DNA of 64,000 nt from positions 17,985,501 through 18,049,500 of the forward strand of contig NC_133227.1 of NCBI RefSeq assembly GCF_040436345.1, in the 5' to 3' direction. A program made the translations under genes and the position numbers. A model generated the notes under the pieces. It searched no databases and had not been told where the DNA came from. It saw only the letters and a list, made by a program, of their open reading frames with translations. Below are positions 48,830 through 61,184 of the stretch, piece by piece (position 1 is the stretch's first letter; each line of letters begins with the position of its first letter). The DNA is from Pagrus major (taxonomy: Eukaryota > Chordata > Actinopteri > Spariformes > Sparidae).

Positions 48830-49160
48830 TTAGCCTTTCCCGTGCTACCATGGGTAATCTCGGCAGGAATAACGCACACAGTTCTGGTCTCGAGCCTGTC
48901 TTTATTCTGTTCAAAACACTCAATATAAAACAATATAACAGAGAGAGTCCGGTCACGTCTCGTGCGTCGGTCTGCAGCTTCTCCCAGCTGCTCTCCCGTG
49001 CATCTCCCATCCGAGGTCTAGCACACTACTGGATTTAAAGGGAGACAATTTGCCAATCACTCACCTGGCACTGCTCTCCTGAGCCCTCTCCACCTCTCTC
49101 TCTCTCCCGCAGTCGCACCTCAACCACGTCCACCTCCACAGGTGAACGCCTGAAGGATGT
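48830..49160 (-). repeat. Possible solo LTR or similar insert
   Basis: On the minus strand a TTTAAATCC box (about 49035) precedes a transcribed-looking segment and an AATAAAG signal (about 48902), the arrangement of an LTR. No clear TG...CA ends or target duplication were found, so this is a weak call. Confidence 0.3.
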
Positions 49161-49499
49161 AAATGTGTGGGGTATAGTAGCATGTGTGCTCAATTATTTT
49201 TGTTTGTTTGTACATGTTCATCACAGAAAATAAGTTAAGGCCAATGAGTTTCAGCTAGAAAAGATTTATACTTGTACCATTTTTCTTCTTGCAAAAATTT
49301 GAAACGGGTTAATTTGATCCAAATACCATACAAGGGTTAAATAATGGGTAAGGTTAATTTTAGCAATGGAACGAGGTCATCTATAGCTCTCACCCTGGTG
49401 TCCAGTGAATTAGCTGGGACTAGTAGTTAAAATATATTAAAAGATAACATCATTGCAAACAATTCAATTTGATATAAATTACACTGTTCAGCTAGAGGG

Positions 49500-50730
49500 A
49501 ATAATAAGAGTTTCACAAGATAGTCATGTCAGCAAAAACAGAGGAAATATACGAAAGCGGGAGAATCCCAGGTGATGGGAAAAAGCGCAAGAAAAATAAA
49601 GTTTAGATACGAAAGATTAAGGTACCACGGTGGAATGAAGAATGCTCTGAAGCAATTATCAAAAGGCTTAAGCAATAGTAAGGAAAACAACTAAAAGAGC
49701 AAAAAGGTCAAATTGGAGAGGTTTGTACAAGGATTAGAAGAACAACACCACTAGATAAAGAAGGGGGGTATTCAACAGGATATGAATCTCCCAGTATTAA
49801 AAAAGGGGAAGAAATTCCTTGTGAGAATATGGACAAGGCAGAAATGTTAGCAAAGAACTTTCACATTTCAGACAATTTAACAGATGAAGGCAAGAAGACG
49901 TCAAACATTTGACAGACATTGAGTATATGAGGAAAGGAATGCAACTCAGAGTACTTTAGATACACCTTTTACTTTTCACGAGTTCAGAAGGGCCCTTAGT
50001 AAATGTAAAATGACAGCTCCTGGGAAAGACAGTATATTCTGGACAATGATAGCCAAGCTGGTGCAACCCTGGTTAGTCTCAAAAATACCACCTGCAGACA
50101 GGATATTCTCTATGATATTTTGCTGACACTGTAAAGAATTATCAGGCTGGGAATTGATATCCAGTTCTTATGGGTATCAGCTCATGTATGCATCAAAGGA
50201 AATTAAACTGTGGATCATCTTGCAAAAACTGGACTGACTACATATCAAGTAGAGTTGCCAATACCAATAAGCAAGGCAGAAACTAAAGCTTTCATATGGA
50301 GCAAAATTAAGATGCAGTGGCAGAGGCTATAGGATAAGGACAATAAAGGAAAGCATCTGTATCAGACAACAAATCGGAGAGGGAAGGCCACTGGGCAGAA
50401 ATAGCAAAGAAGAGTGCCTGATGAGCAGAAGTAGACTGGGACACATTCTTCCCTGTAACTAATTGCAAGCGGAACATGTGATGTCTGCAATCAAATGGAA
50501 ACTGGATCATGTCATTTTTATCTGCCCTAACAATGCAAATGAAAGACATTTGTTAAGAGACGAACTGGAATGTAAAGGGATTAAACACATTCACCTTAAA
50601 ACAATCTTTGACAACAACAGCTTGGGAAAGTTGGTTTTAAAGCATGTCTTCATCTGTCTACAAAACACTGGACAGTTAGTGGCAATAATGCTCCACCTGG
50701 TTGCAAGTCACCATTAAAAAGAAGAAGAAG
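49500..50730 (+). mobile_element. I-like LINE, internally deleted (linker joined to RNase H)
   Basis: Reads RIPGDGKKRKKNK, KVPRWNEECSEAIIKRLKQ (endonuclease-RT linker), a region before RT ending KCKMTAPGKD near 50020, then directly WVSAHVCIKGNETVDHLAKTGL near 50170. That last part is the end of the RNase H domain characteristic of I/nimb-type LINEs. The C-terminal part continues (KLDHVIFICPNNANERH, near 50510) to the 3' end at about 50710, followed by (AAG)n. The reverse transcriptase between is missing. Many stops. Confidence 0.7.
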
Positions 50731-51850
<1,120 letters not shown>

Positions 51851-52435
51851 AGCGGGATTTATGGTTCTGCGTCAGGTCGACGGCGTACCTACGCCGTAGC
51901 TACGCCGTCGACACAGACCCCTACGCCGAACATCTGCGTCGCTTGACGCGCGCCTCCCAAAAATCCTAACTACGCGTCGAAACGGCGCAGACAGCAGGGA
52001 CATGCGACGCGAACCTCGAGGGCTGTGATTGGTCCGCGTTACATCATTTCCGGGTCGCAGCGTTCAAAGGACGTACAGACCACCTCCTCACACGTCTTCT
52101 CCTTCGTTTGGTATTTAACATTTGCACTAGAAGCATTTGTTCTTCAATATCGATCAGCTCCAGCTCCAAAAGTATCCTCTCTCGCTCAGTCGCCATTGTT
52201 CAATGTACTGTTTACCAGAGACCAGGCGTGTTCACTCCCCGCTTCTGGCGTAACCGGAAAGTAAACACTCCAGGTACGAATTCATGCGGTTTCGTTACTC
52301 AGCGCCCCCTAGCGTTGTGGCGGTGAATTACCACGCGATGCATAGACACCGCCGCACTACTATAAATGAAAAATCACGGCGATCATGTTCGCCGACGCCT
52401 AGGCGCACAATCGACGCAGAACCATAAGCAGACCT
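51851..52435. mobile_element. Harbinger-type MITE, 585 bp
   Basis: Ends AGCGGGATTTATGGTTCTGC and, inverted, AGGTCTGCTTATGGTTCTGC, followed by gtc-acg/cgacg-rich subterminal repeats (cgacggcgtacctacgccgt). Flanked by TAA at 51848-51850 and 52436-52438, the 3-bp duplication typical of PIF/Harbinger elements. CpG-rich; no transposase. Confidence 0.85.
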
Positions 52436-52438
52436 TAA

Positions 52439-53542
52439 TACTGCCAGCGGAGTCCGAGTCCTCACAAGCAGTGGGAAGAAGAGTACCAGTGCATCGTTTT
52501 CATTACAACATCTAACAACAAGTAACTACCTCATGTCTCATTCACCTGTAAGTAAACACCTATTATTATCATATTGAACGTAAACAACCAACATAGCCAT
52601 TGCTAGCACTGATAGCTGTCAAGCTAGCTTTGTTAGCATTCAGACATTGTTTTGAAAGTGTATTTTGATGTTGTAACTCATTGCTGGTTATCTAGCAACA
52701 GCTGGCTATGGTAACATTAGAAATGGCAAAGCTAAAACATCAAGATTAGTGGTGGGCTTAGTACATGTTTTTCCCTCAGTGATTCACAGACGAACATGAA
52801 TATTGTATTGGACTCATGATAATACAATGTTTTGCATGTTAAAGCTTCCATGATGAGAGCATTGTTGACTCTGATGACAAGGACACCCCAGAATGGAGCA
52901 CATCATCAGGTCAGAGAGGACGACAGGAGGGCAACCAGCAGTGTCCGAGGAAGTGGAGGCAGAGGCTGTGGACGTGGGAGGGCGACAGGTCAAGGAGCAG
53001 ATATGTCAAGCTTAAAGGATTGCATATGAGCAGGTCAGCATCTAAAGTAGAACATTACTGGTGCTTTTTTTCCTGATAAATACCACCTACAACTATTTAT
53101 GTTTGTACAGTTGTCCAGGCATGTTACTTGGACACACAAGTTGCCAAGTATTTTTTCACCATTTGAATTTGTGTTTTGGTGCATAACAATAAACACAGTA
53201 AGTAGAAAAATGTAAAGAAGGATAAAGGGCTAATACTTCAAAACAATGTTATATAAACTGGGACATCTGTACAGTTTTGTCCAGGAATGTCTAAAGTATT
53301 GACCATTGAAAGTGTAGATGTTCACAGTATGCTGAGGACAGTCGAGCTCTGTTCCATTAAAATATCTAACCATGTTGCTCATCTGTTGCTTTACAGGCCA
53401 GAATTCAAGGACTAGTGTGGAGTAATCACATCAAGTGCTGGAACTCTGCCTGACACCTATTTATTTGTCCTGTATTTACTCCTTGTTTTATCTCTAACTT
53501 GTTTTAATAACATCTTGAAAATGATAAACGCCTTTTCTTCAC
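52439..53542. other. Non-coding or unrecognised sequence
   Basis: About 52846-53030 contains an open frame with RGSGGRGCGRGRATG (Gly/Arg-rich) preceded in another frame by DSDDKDTPEWS. This recalls the acidic and RG-rich N-termini of some transposases but is too short to assign. The rest is unremarkable. Confidence 0.35.
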
Positions 53543-55195
53543 ACTTCCAGCATAAACAACCATCCCATTACAGTTCTTTCACTTTACGTGATGCACTAAT
53601 AATAACAACTGAATTAGGCAAGACTCTTGTTTATTCCATTTTTTGGAATACATGTAAATAAATAACACTACAAAAATAGTAGACCTTTTATCATTTAGAC
53701 AATATACAGTACGATTAGCATAAACAACTATATAGGAAGGACATCCAGAGGTTTCTTGATTGATTATAAACACAGATCAGTGTTGGCCAACAGGTTAGGA
53801 TGCTGATGACGCAATCCTCTACTCTAATCCTTGGCAGTGATTGTCCTGTAGAAAGAATAGCACAATTACTTATCTGACAGTAAATACAGCTTTTCAAGGA
53901 CCTTGAAATTATTTAATTTATTATAACTCCACAACTTGAGTTGCATTTTATGCAGTGACAAATATTCCTGAAAACGACCAGAAATAGCCTCTGTTACATC
54001 AGAATTGTGCCATTTACAGTCATTTCATATTTACCAATTCTAGGTTTTGGGGGGTTAGCAAAATGTCACTTTTAGAGTAATTTACATAGTTTCACATTCT
54101 CATTATTTTTTCTATGCATTTTGACAGTAGTGTGTACAAGCTCTACTTGCTGGACTTTTTGTTGTACACCTTGGAGTACTTGGCCTAAGAGAAAGGAGTT
54201 CCATCATCTCTGCAAAAATTATAATACTTACAGAAAACTGGATAAGGATGGCGAACTAAATGTTTCGACAGGACATAAAGTTACATCTGAATGTGTTTAT
54301 GGGGCATAAACATGTTATTGATTCTCTCAAAGACAACACAGGACTGTTACTATGTAAAAAAAAAAAAAAAAAAAGGAAAAATAGAAGTCTGAGGTTAAGT
54401 GGGTGATGGGATTGTTAGGTGCATTCTGTGTTTCCCACATTCTACTGTGGTCAGTTGACAGCCAGATCATGAATTCAAATGCAAAGTCTATTTTCTTTAA
54501 AAAATACTGTATCCCTGCTAAGGAGCACATTCATGCACATAAAGCAAACCAACTTGATATGAAAGGACACATGCGTTTGTGAAATGTATCCATCAGAAAT
54601 ACATATTACATGAATAACAGTGGTCCGATCTGATGTTGCTATCAGCATCAAGTTACACTCATATGTCAGAGAGACTCTGCAGAAATAGTGGCAACATCAG
54701 AGCATGGTTCTGTCATGAATATGCTTCGAAGACTGGAAGTTGATGCGTCCCTCTCATAACTATAGGACACAGAAATAGGCAACATCAGCACATTTGTAAA
54801 ATGTCTAGTTCAAAGACTGTATGAATGAACGCCACATAAATACCATCTAACAACATCTGCTTACAAATACAATGCAAACTATATTCACAGATATATGTAA
54901 TCTTCCCAGGACCTCTGAACAGTGGACTTGACCTTTCAAACATGTAGCCCACAAGAATTAGTCCACCTCTCACATACAGCTCATCTGACTAATGTCCAAA
55001 CAACCCAGGGTAGCAGTGCATATGTGAACACTGCTATATGGATTAGATCCAGAGTACGTGTAAACAGTAACGTGACATGTGGATACGCTTCATACGGCAG
55101 TAGTCTATCATAGCTAGCTAGCTAAAGTTAACTACAAGCTGATGATGCTAATGATGGGTAAATATATATGAAAGCTAATGTAGCTAAGCTAAGGT
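53543..55195 (+). repeat. Unidentified repeat, copy A (left arm of inverted pair)
   Basis: From cttccagcataaacaaccat (about 53543) to about 55160-55195, this matches the reverse complement of 62360-64000. The stretches I compared by eye are roughly nine in ten identical, with small indels. No transposase recognised. A conserved short frame, KLYLLDFLLYTLEYLA, near 54140-54186 is present in both copies. Confidence 0.8.
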
Positions 55196-55199
55196 ATTT

Positions 55200-56930
55200 T
55201 ACATACCCCCTTGATTTGTTTCCTGGTCCACTGGCTACCCCACAGTAAGCAAGTGATGACGATTGGATGAAGCTCATGCAAAGCAGTGGATTTGGAATTG
55301 TCAAGGGACTGAATTGCAGCTGGCCAGACATCTGCAAACCGATCTTAATTATAGAATCCCCCAAAACCAGCAGATGGGGCTGCATCAGTGAAGAAATGGA
55401 GAGAATTCGAAAATTCCACAAAGTCATTATAAAAGAAAGAAATACCATTCTATTCATCACAAAGTGGGGACCAGAACTGCAGATCTGAGCGACAGCCTTC
55501 ATCTAAAACCACAGTATCTTTTAGATTTTGAACAGAATTAGCTAATGCAAGCATGAAACAGACAACCGTGAGAGGATGATGCACATGGATAAATTGAGGT
55601 GGCTTAACAGACAAAAGATCTCTTTAAGAGAGAGGTGAGGTTTATGAGAGAATGGCAGCAGTAGACAAGGATTTGATAGCTGCATCAGAATGCGGGATAG
55701 CCTGTCTTGTGGCAGTGAAGTTTGTATAAGTATACTATAGAGGATTATGCCAAGGAACTCCAAACAAGTGGAAGGGCCCACAGTTTTCTCTTCTGAAAGA
55801 GGTACACCTAACTCATGGAAGAGGCTTTTGACTGTGGAGATGCTGTGGGCTGGTGGAGCAGACGGAAAGACGACTACCAAAAGTCATCCAAAAGATTCAA
55901 GACAAAGGGGAGTTGCAGGTGTTATTAAGAATCCAGCATAACACTTTTGACAAGGTGTCAAAAATGCTCAGGCTGCTATGGCAACCAAAGGTCAATTTAA
56001 CAGAGAAATAGAACTTTGAACATATAACATATAATGCAGAAAAAATGCCACTGTGAGGGGTGAAGTGGTATGACTTTGAAGGCGTCTGTAATGTCTTCTT
56101 TTCCCCTGGCCGACTTAATCATCTGGACAGCATAATCTACAGAAGCATAGTACAAGGAAAAGGCTCCATGAGAAAATGGAAGGGTTGTGAGGAGCTGAGA
56201 GATCAATAATGAGACGCTTGTGTTTAAATATTCCCTGGTAGCGACAACTATAGGGCTTACTCTGAAGATGGAGAAGGGGATTTGACGACGGACCAACCAT
56301 GTAGCCTTTTTAAAGCTCTTTGGATAAGACCACGTCCACTACTTCTGGCTCTGTCTACTTATGGGCTGACTGAAGGTTTTTTACAGACACGGGTCACTTT
56401 TGGGAGCCAGCACAGACCTGCTAGGAATCCCTGAACCATGCCCGTTATAAGGTAATTAACAAAGTATCTATCAAGGAGAATTGAGAGAGCTTTGGAGGGA
56501 GCTGGAACATTCGCTGGAGCCAGATGATGCTGTATGTTTATCTGCACACCAACTACACACATGCATGCATTTACAATTAGGAAATGTACAAATATTCTTA
56601 TTGGAATTATTGTAGATAGGAGACTTATATCCTGAGGGAAAATGTACCCGACACTTTAGAGGATGGCTTACAGAGTTAAACACTGGATTTTTGGCTGAGG
56701 CTGATATTTCGAGGCGGACAGTTCTAGCAGTGCAGTTCTTGAACAGAGGGAAGAACAGTGGGAACAACAAATGGAGCCGACTAGGGTTTTATGCCGATAA
56801 AAGGATTTGTGATATTCATAGAAGGGAGAGCTCCTCCCTGCATCAAGAATACGCTCCGCAAATGGTATCTCTAAGGACACCAGAGGCCACATTGAATTCT
56901 GCCATGGTAAGAAAGAGCTAAGAGTCTGGG
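55200..56930 (-). mobile_element. DIRS-like retroelement fragment (gag, RT, RNase H)
   Basis: Minus-strand order: gag-like 56900-56480 (SPFYEYHKSFYRHK; cysteine/histidine motif CTFPNCKCMHVCSWCADKH), RT 56300-55540 (LIIDLSAPHNPS, then DITDAFKVIPLHPSQWHFF, GVPLSEEKTVGPSTCLEFLG), RNase H 55480-55200 (LHFFTDAAPSAGFGGF, HELHPIVITCLLWGSQWTRK). These are diagnostic of DIRS-type elements. The methyltransferase/tyrosine recombinase part and termini are absent; the fragment stops at the edge of the neighbouring repeat. Numerous stops and frameshifts, and the YVDD-like box reads YASVDYAVQ. Confidence 0.82.
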
Positions 56931-57255
56931 ATCACTAACTTTAAGGTCTACCGAAAAGACCTGACAATCCGTAATCTTTGTGAGAATCTTCTAGTAAGAA
57001 TCTTCACTAGATTTATGTCATGGCCTGTCAAAATGAGAGCAAAATTTAATGCATACATTTAATAATTAATGCGCATACTTTATAGCCTTGCACAAATTTC
57101 CATGTAAGTTCCTCAAAGAAAATTAGCAACATAAGTGGAGGTCTTATTTGCAGACGAACAAAGTATTGTTAACCTATTAAATCAAGTGTAGAAAAGTTAT
57201 TTAGACTATTCATTTATTATCTTAAATATTCATTTAACATTTATTTATTCATTAA
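56931..57255. other. AT-rich spacer
   Basis: No feature recognised. Confidence 0.4.
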
Positions 57256-58826
57256 TTCAGAAAAAGATGATATGGTGGTGGTGCCACGACCAGGCTATGG
57301 ATGGACAAGAGATGGCAGAGGGAAGTGATGGATCAGGAGGTGAAGTTGGAGGAATGGAAATGGGTAGTGGGAAGGATGAAGGTTGGAGTACTGTGAGGAA
57401 GGAAAACGGTCAAAAAACCATAAAAAATCTAGACAACAAAAAAAACAGGATCATATTCGGAAGAAACTGAGCGCTGCCAACATAGTGCCACTTACCGAGA
57501 CTGTGGGGTCAGTAAGAGAGCGTTTCCCAAGGGATTACCTATGCAGAAGCAGCCAAGAGAGTAGGGTGGGAAGCAGTTGAGGAAACGTTTAGTGGAGGGA
57601 CATCCAGCTCACAGCCACAATCATGGGGTGGTGGTTCCTCATGGGATTAGTTATCCTACAGTGGAATGCAAGGAGCGTTATAGCTACTGGAATTCAAAAA
57701 ATATGTATCAGAATTACAAGATAAACTTAATACGAATACAAGAGACTTGGTTGAGACCACAGTGGGATTTTGTGATTCAGGGTTATACAGCAATTAGGAA
57801 TAATAGGGAAACTGGAAGAGGTGGGGGTGTAGCAACATTTGTGTGGGATGGGATGAGGTTTAAGATTTGTAAATAAGGGAAAAAAACATGTCTATAACCA
57901 CAAGTCTATAGTTATCAAAATCTGGACAGGGAAAGATGAATTAAAATAGACAGCTATTATAATCCATGTAATAGATTTAGAACTGACATGTTAGAGATTG
58001 TGGGTTGGCAAACACAGGGTAAAGAGGTGTGGCGTGGGGAATTCAGTAGGCATAGCACATTATGGGGGTGTGATAGAATGGCTTAATTATAGAAGAATTC
58101 ATAGCGGATAGGGGTCTAGTGTGTGTGATTTATGGAAGAGGCACCAGGTTTAATAATACACAAAACACAGAAAGTGCAATCGACTTGACTCAAATGGAAT
58201 TGAAGGCATCACATCATGGGAGGTGTTTAATAAGTCACCAGTGGGTAGTGATCATTATCCAATTAGAACTAAGGTGGGAGTAGAAGTGCAGCAAGAGGAT
58301 AATAATAATAGTAATAAGGATACCAATATGGAAATTAGACAAAGCTAATTGGGATTTTTTTCTTCCACAAATTTAGTTGGAGAAGGTGTGAGTAGATGGG
58401 CATGAGTTCAATAAAGGGTTGACTACCAAAAGGTGTAGGATGCAGAAGGAAAAAAAGTATACCATGGTGGGATGGGAATTATAGGGATGCTATTAAAAGA
58501 AGGAACAGGGCTTTTAGACAGTTAATAAAGCACTATTCATCAGACAATGTAATTGAATACAAAAGATCACAGGCAGCAGTTAGGAAAGTTATAAGAAAAG
58601 CTAAACTGACTTTTTGGAGACAATACTGCAATACTATAGAGAGAGAGAGAGACACAATTGTCAGACATATGGGGAATGATCAGAAGGATGAGTGGAATTA
58701 AAAGGAACATAGCAATCCCAGTATTAACAAGCAATAAGAAGGTAGCAATCATCTATAAAGAAAAGGCAGAATTCCTGGCAGAAACGTTGGTGAAGATTCA
58801 TAGCTCATCAAATTTGTCAGCCAATG

Positions 58827-59092
58827 GGGCGGCTGTAGCTCAGGAGGCAGAGCAGGTCGTCTAGTAATTGGAAGGTCGCTGGTTCGAATCCCTGGATCCC
58901 CCAAGTGCATGTCGAAGTGTCCTTAAGCAAGATACTGACCCCCAATTGCTCCTGATGAGCAGTTGGCAACTTGCATGGCAGCCTTTGCCTTAGTGTGTGA
59001 ATGGGTAAATGTGACAAGTATTGTAATGTGCTTTGAGCTTTGAGCAGTCAGTATACTGGAAAAGCACTATAGAAATTCAAGTCCATTTAGCT
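58827..59092 (+). repeat. tRNA-derived SINE, copy 2
   Basis: Starts gggcggctgtagctcaggag (A box), with B box ctggttcgaatcc at about 58879, body tccttaagcaagatactgac, and 3' end aaagcactatagaaattcaa. The B box is closer to a functional tRNA promoter than in copy 1. Flanked by agccaatg (58819-58826) and agctaatg (ending about 59097), a one-mismatch target duplication, within the I-like LINE. Confidence 0.85.
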
Positions 59093-59097
59093 AATGC

Positions 59098-59995
59098 CAG
59101 GCTGTGTAGGTACAACACTCTTTTGGAGAACCCAGGTGTGAATGTAAGTAAAGAACAGAACAGAACAACAAAATGCTTAGATCTGCCATTCAGTTTGTGG
59201 TGATTGTCTAAAATTACATTGCTTATAAAAAAAGAAATATTATCTACGTTCCTTTTCACTCACCTCCACATACCCACTAGCCCTGTCAATCTGATCTGAT
59301 CTGGCTCCGATTCACCTGCTTCCCGGTACGGCCCTTATGTTTTACTTTTGTTTGAGCCACGAAGTGCAGTAGGAAAGGAAATAAACCGAGTCCTCCACTC
59401 CGTCAGCCTGCCCCAGGCATTTTGCACCGTAAAAAATCCTCATGTTTGATCATGAATGGATTAATTAATGAATGAAAACAGTCTCTGGAGACCTGACTAA
59501 AAGCAAACCATTGGTACCCGTGAGTCAGCGGAAGCCTGGTTATCCCTTGTTTTGTTTTATTTGTGTCTTTCTTTTTTGTCTTCTTGGTTTCTTTTTTGTT
59601 TATGAATGAACTGAACTGAAGTGAAATGACAGTAATTGCTGGGAAATCCCGAAGCGGAGTAATTTTTATTTATGAATGAACTGAACTGGAGTGAACTGAC
59701 TAGATTACCGGGAAATCCGAAGTGGAGTATTTTTGTGTGGACTGACCTGAACCTAACTTAGATTTTTTCCTTTTGTTTGTCGAATATAACTATTTTTGAA
59801 CTTGAATTGGTGGTGGGGTTGAATTTACTGAAATTGTGTGTTTTATTCACCTGCTCTGCGGTTGTTTACCACTGTGTTCTATGTTTAAGAAATGCATTCA
59901 GGGGTATGTGTGTTTTGAGCATGTGTCCTTTGTGGGGTTTGATGTGGATAATTGCTTTAAATTTGATCAAACCGCTATAAGTTTGACAGAATTAA
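59098..59995. other. Insert or unreadable part within the I-like LINE
   Basis: The first about 50 bp (ttttggagaacccaggtgtg) still fit the LINE. After that no LINE protein is readable until about 60000. A tandem duplication of about 65-70 bp (tgaatgaactgaactgRagt ... ccgaagYggagta) occupies 59600-59730. Could be an eroded LTR or other insert; unidentified. Confidence 0.4.
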
Positions 59996-60923
59996 AGGGG
60001 GCAATTTTTAGATTCACAACAATAAACAACAATGTTAGCTCACATGGAAGACAATTCACTCCTTACAGTATAAGCCTTATTCAATAAAATTTGGAACACA
60101 GGATTGGAAACAATCAATCATTGTGCCTATCTTAAAACCCGGTAACAACCCATCAGATCCTTCAAGTTATAGACCAATAGCACTTACCTCACAATTAGGA
60201 AAAACTATAGACGAATGATACCTGAAAGAATAACATATTATCTCGAAAGCAAAGAACTTTTCTCTCCTTTTCAGAGCGCATTTTGAAAAGGAAGAAATAC
60301 AATGGACCCCATCTTATGCTTAGAGAAAGCTCAAGCCAACAAAGAAATAGTTGTAGCTGTATTTTTTGATATTGAAAAAGGATATGACAAGTTAGGAGTT
60401 GGTAGCAGGTTAAATAACTGGGTATTGGATTTTCTATTTGGAAGGACAATAGAGGTAAGGGTAGGGACAGAGTATTCTAAAGTTCATCAAGTAGAGAACA
60501 GGGTAGTGTCCGCAGTCCAGTGTTGTATAATATTACGATTAATGATGTGTTTGAGCAGAGTGATAGAGGGATAGGGAAAGTGTTATTTGCGGATGACGGG
60601 GCCTTATGGATAACGATGCGTAATTTAGAGTTTTGTTTTTTTTTTAATGCAGGCTGCAGTTGATTAGGTGGAGGAGCATAACATTTATAATTACCTTATA
60701 ATAAAAGATTCACTATTATTTCACAATAAACAACACAGTGTGTGCATCAGGACGGGTAGGCCTCTACTTTGATTCATGATTCATTTATCCTTCTTAGTAG
60801 CTATCAGTGTCATTATCTAGCGTGTTAAGCCAGCGTTGCTTTATTTCAAAATAGCTAGCAAGCTAATACAAATGAAACGTCTTCACACAAAACAACATTT
60901 AAAAAAAGATGACATAATGTTAC

Positions 60924-61005
60924 CTTTATATTGAGACTTCTTCTTCTTCTTCTCTTTTCTTCTCTTTCGGTATCGTGCACCCGAGGGCTTTGACGGCCGT
61001 TTCAT
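60924..61005 (-). pseudogene. Orphan 5' exon of a ZMYM/hAT-type transposase
   Basis: ATG at 61005 opens MKRPSKPSGARYRKRRKEKK, followed by further lysines and SQYK, up to a donor-like GTAACA. This short basic leader is the usual first coding exon of ZMYM1-like (TTF-finger) hAT transposons in fish. No downstream transposase follows on the minus strand within reach, so it is an orphan remnant. Confidence 0.55.
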
Positions 61006-61184
61006 CTCACAAAATAAAAAAACATAACCTGTCTGTCACTTGATGTGACACCTATCTGACCTTCTGAGGTGCACAGCCAATGACCACACATCACGTGACT
61101 CAGCCCCACACGTGAGAAACATGTAATTGTTTATCTGTTTCTTTATTTTGTTAATATTTATTATTTTCAAGACAGAACACAAAG

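Larger units (their letters stand above)
47557..49336 (-). mobile_element. piggyBac element, internally deleted
   Basis: Left end CCCTCTGGTATCCCTCGGGT and right end (inverted) CCCTTGTATGGTATTTGGAT are imperfect inverted repeats; inside each is a (g)tcaaattRacccg word typical of fish piggyBac termini. The right end abuts TTAA (49337-49340), the piggyBac target; the left flank reads ggga, so that TTAA is eroded. The transposase is partial (see next entry). It also holds a long (TG)n at 48703-48795 and an LTR-like segment at about 48830-49160. Confidence 0.8.
57260..60650 (+). mobile_element. I-like LINE, degraded and interrupted
   Basis: Plus-strand pieces in order. ORF1 end (57267-57470, acidic/Gly-rich). 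Endonuclease start with ILQWNARS-like text, LIRIQETWLRPQWDFVIQGY, ETGRGGGVATFVWDG at 57650-57876. Endonuclease end SPVGSDHYPIRTKV near 58235. Linker IPWWDGNYRDAIKRRNRAFR near 58460. RT at 60100-60640 with IIVPILKPGNNPSDPSSYRP, VAVFFDIEKGYDKL (motif A) and GKVLFADDGALWI near 60578 (catalytic box intact). Interrupted by a SINE (58827-59092) and by about 0.9 kb of foreign or unreadable sequence before the RT. Many frameshifts. Confidence 0.78.

Noticed and set aside
48706..49038. Cysteine/valine-rich open frames
   Set aside because: Pure translation of a (TG)n microsatellite.
55128..55502. Minus-strand frame reading LLVLGDSII, hydrolase-like
   Set aside because: Another frame of the same stretch gives the DIRS RNase H text (LHFFTDAAPSAGFGGF), which explains the sequence better.
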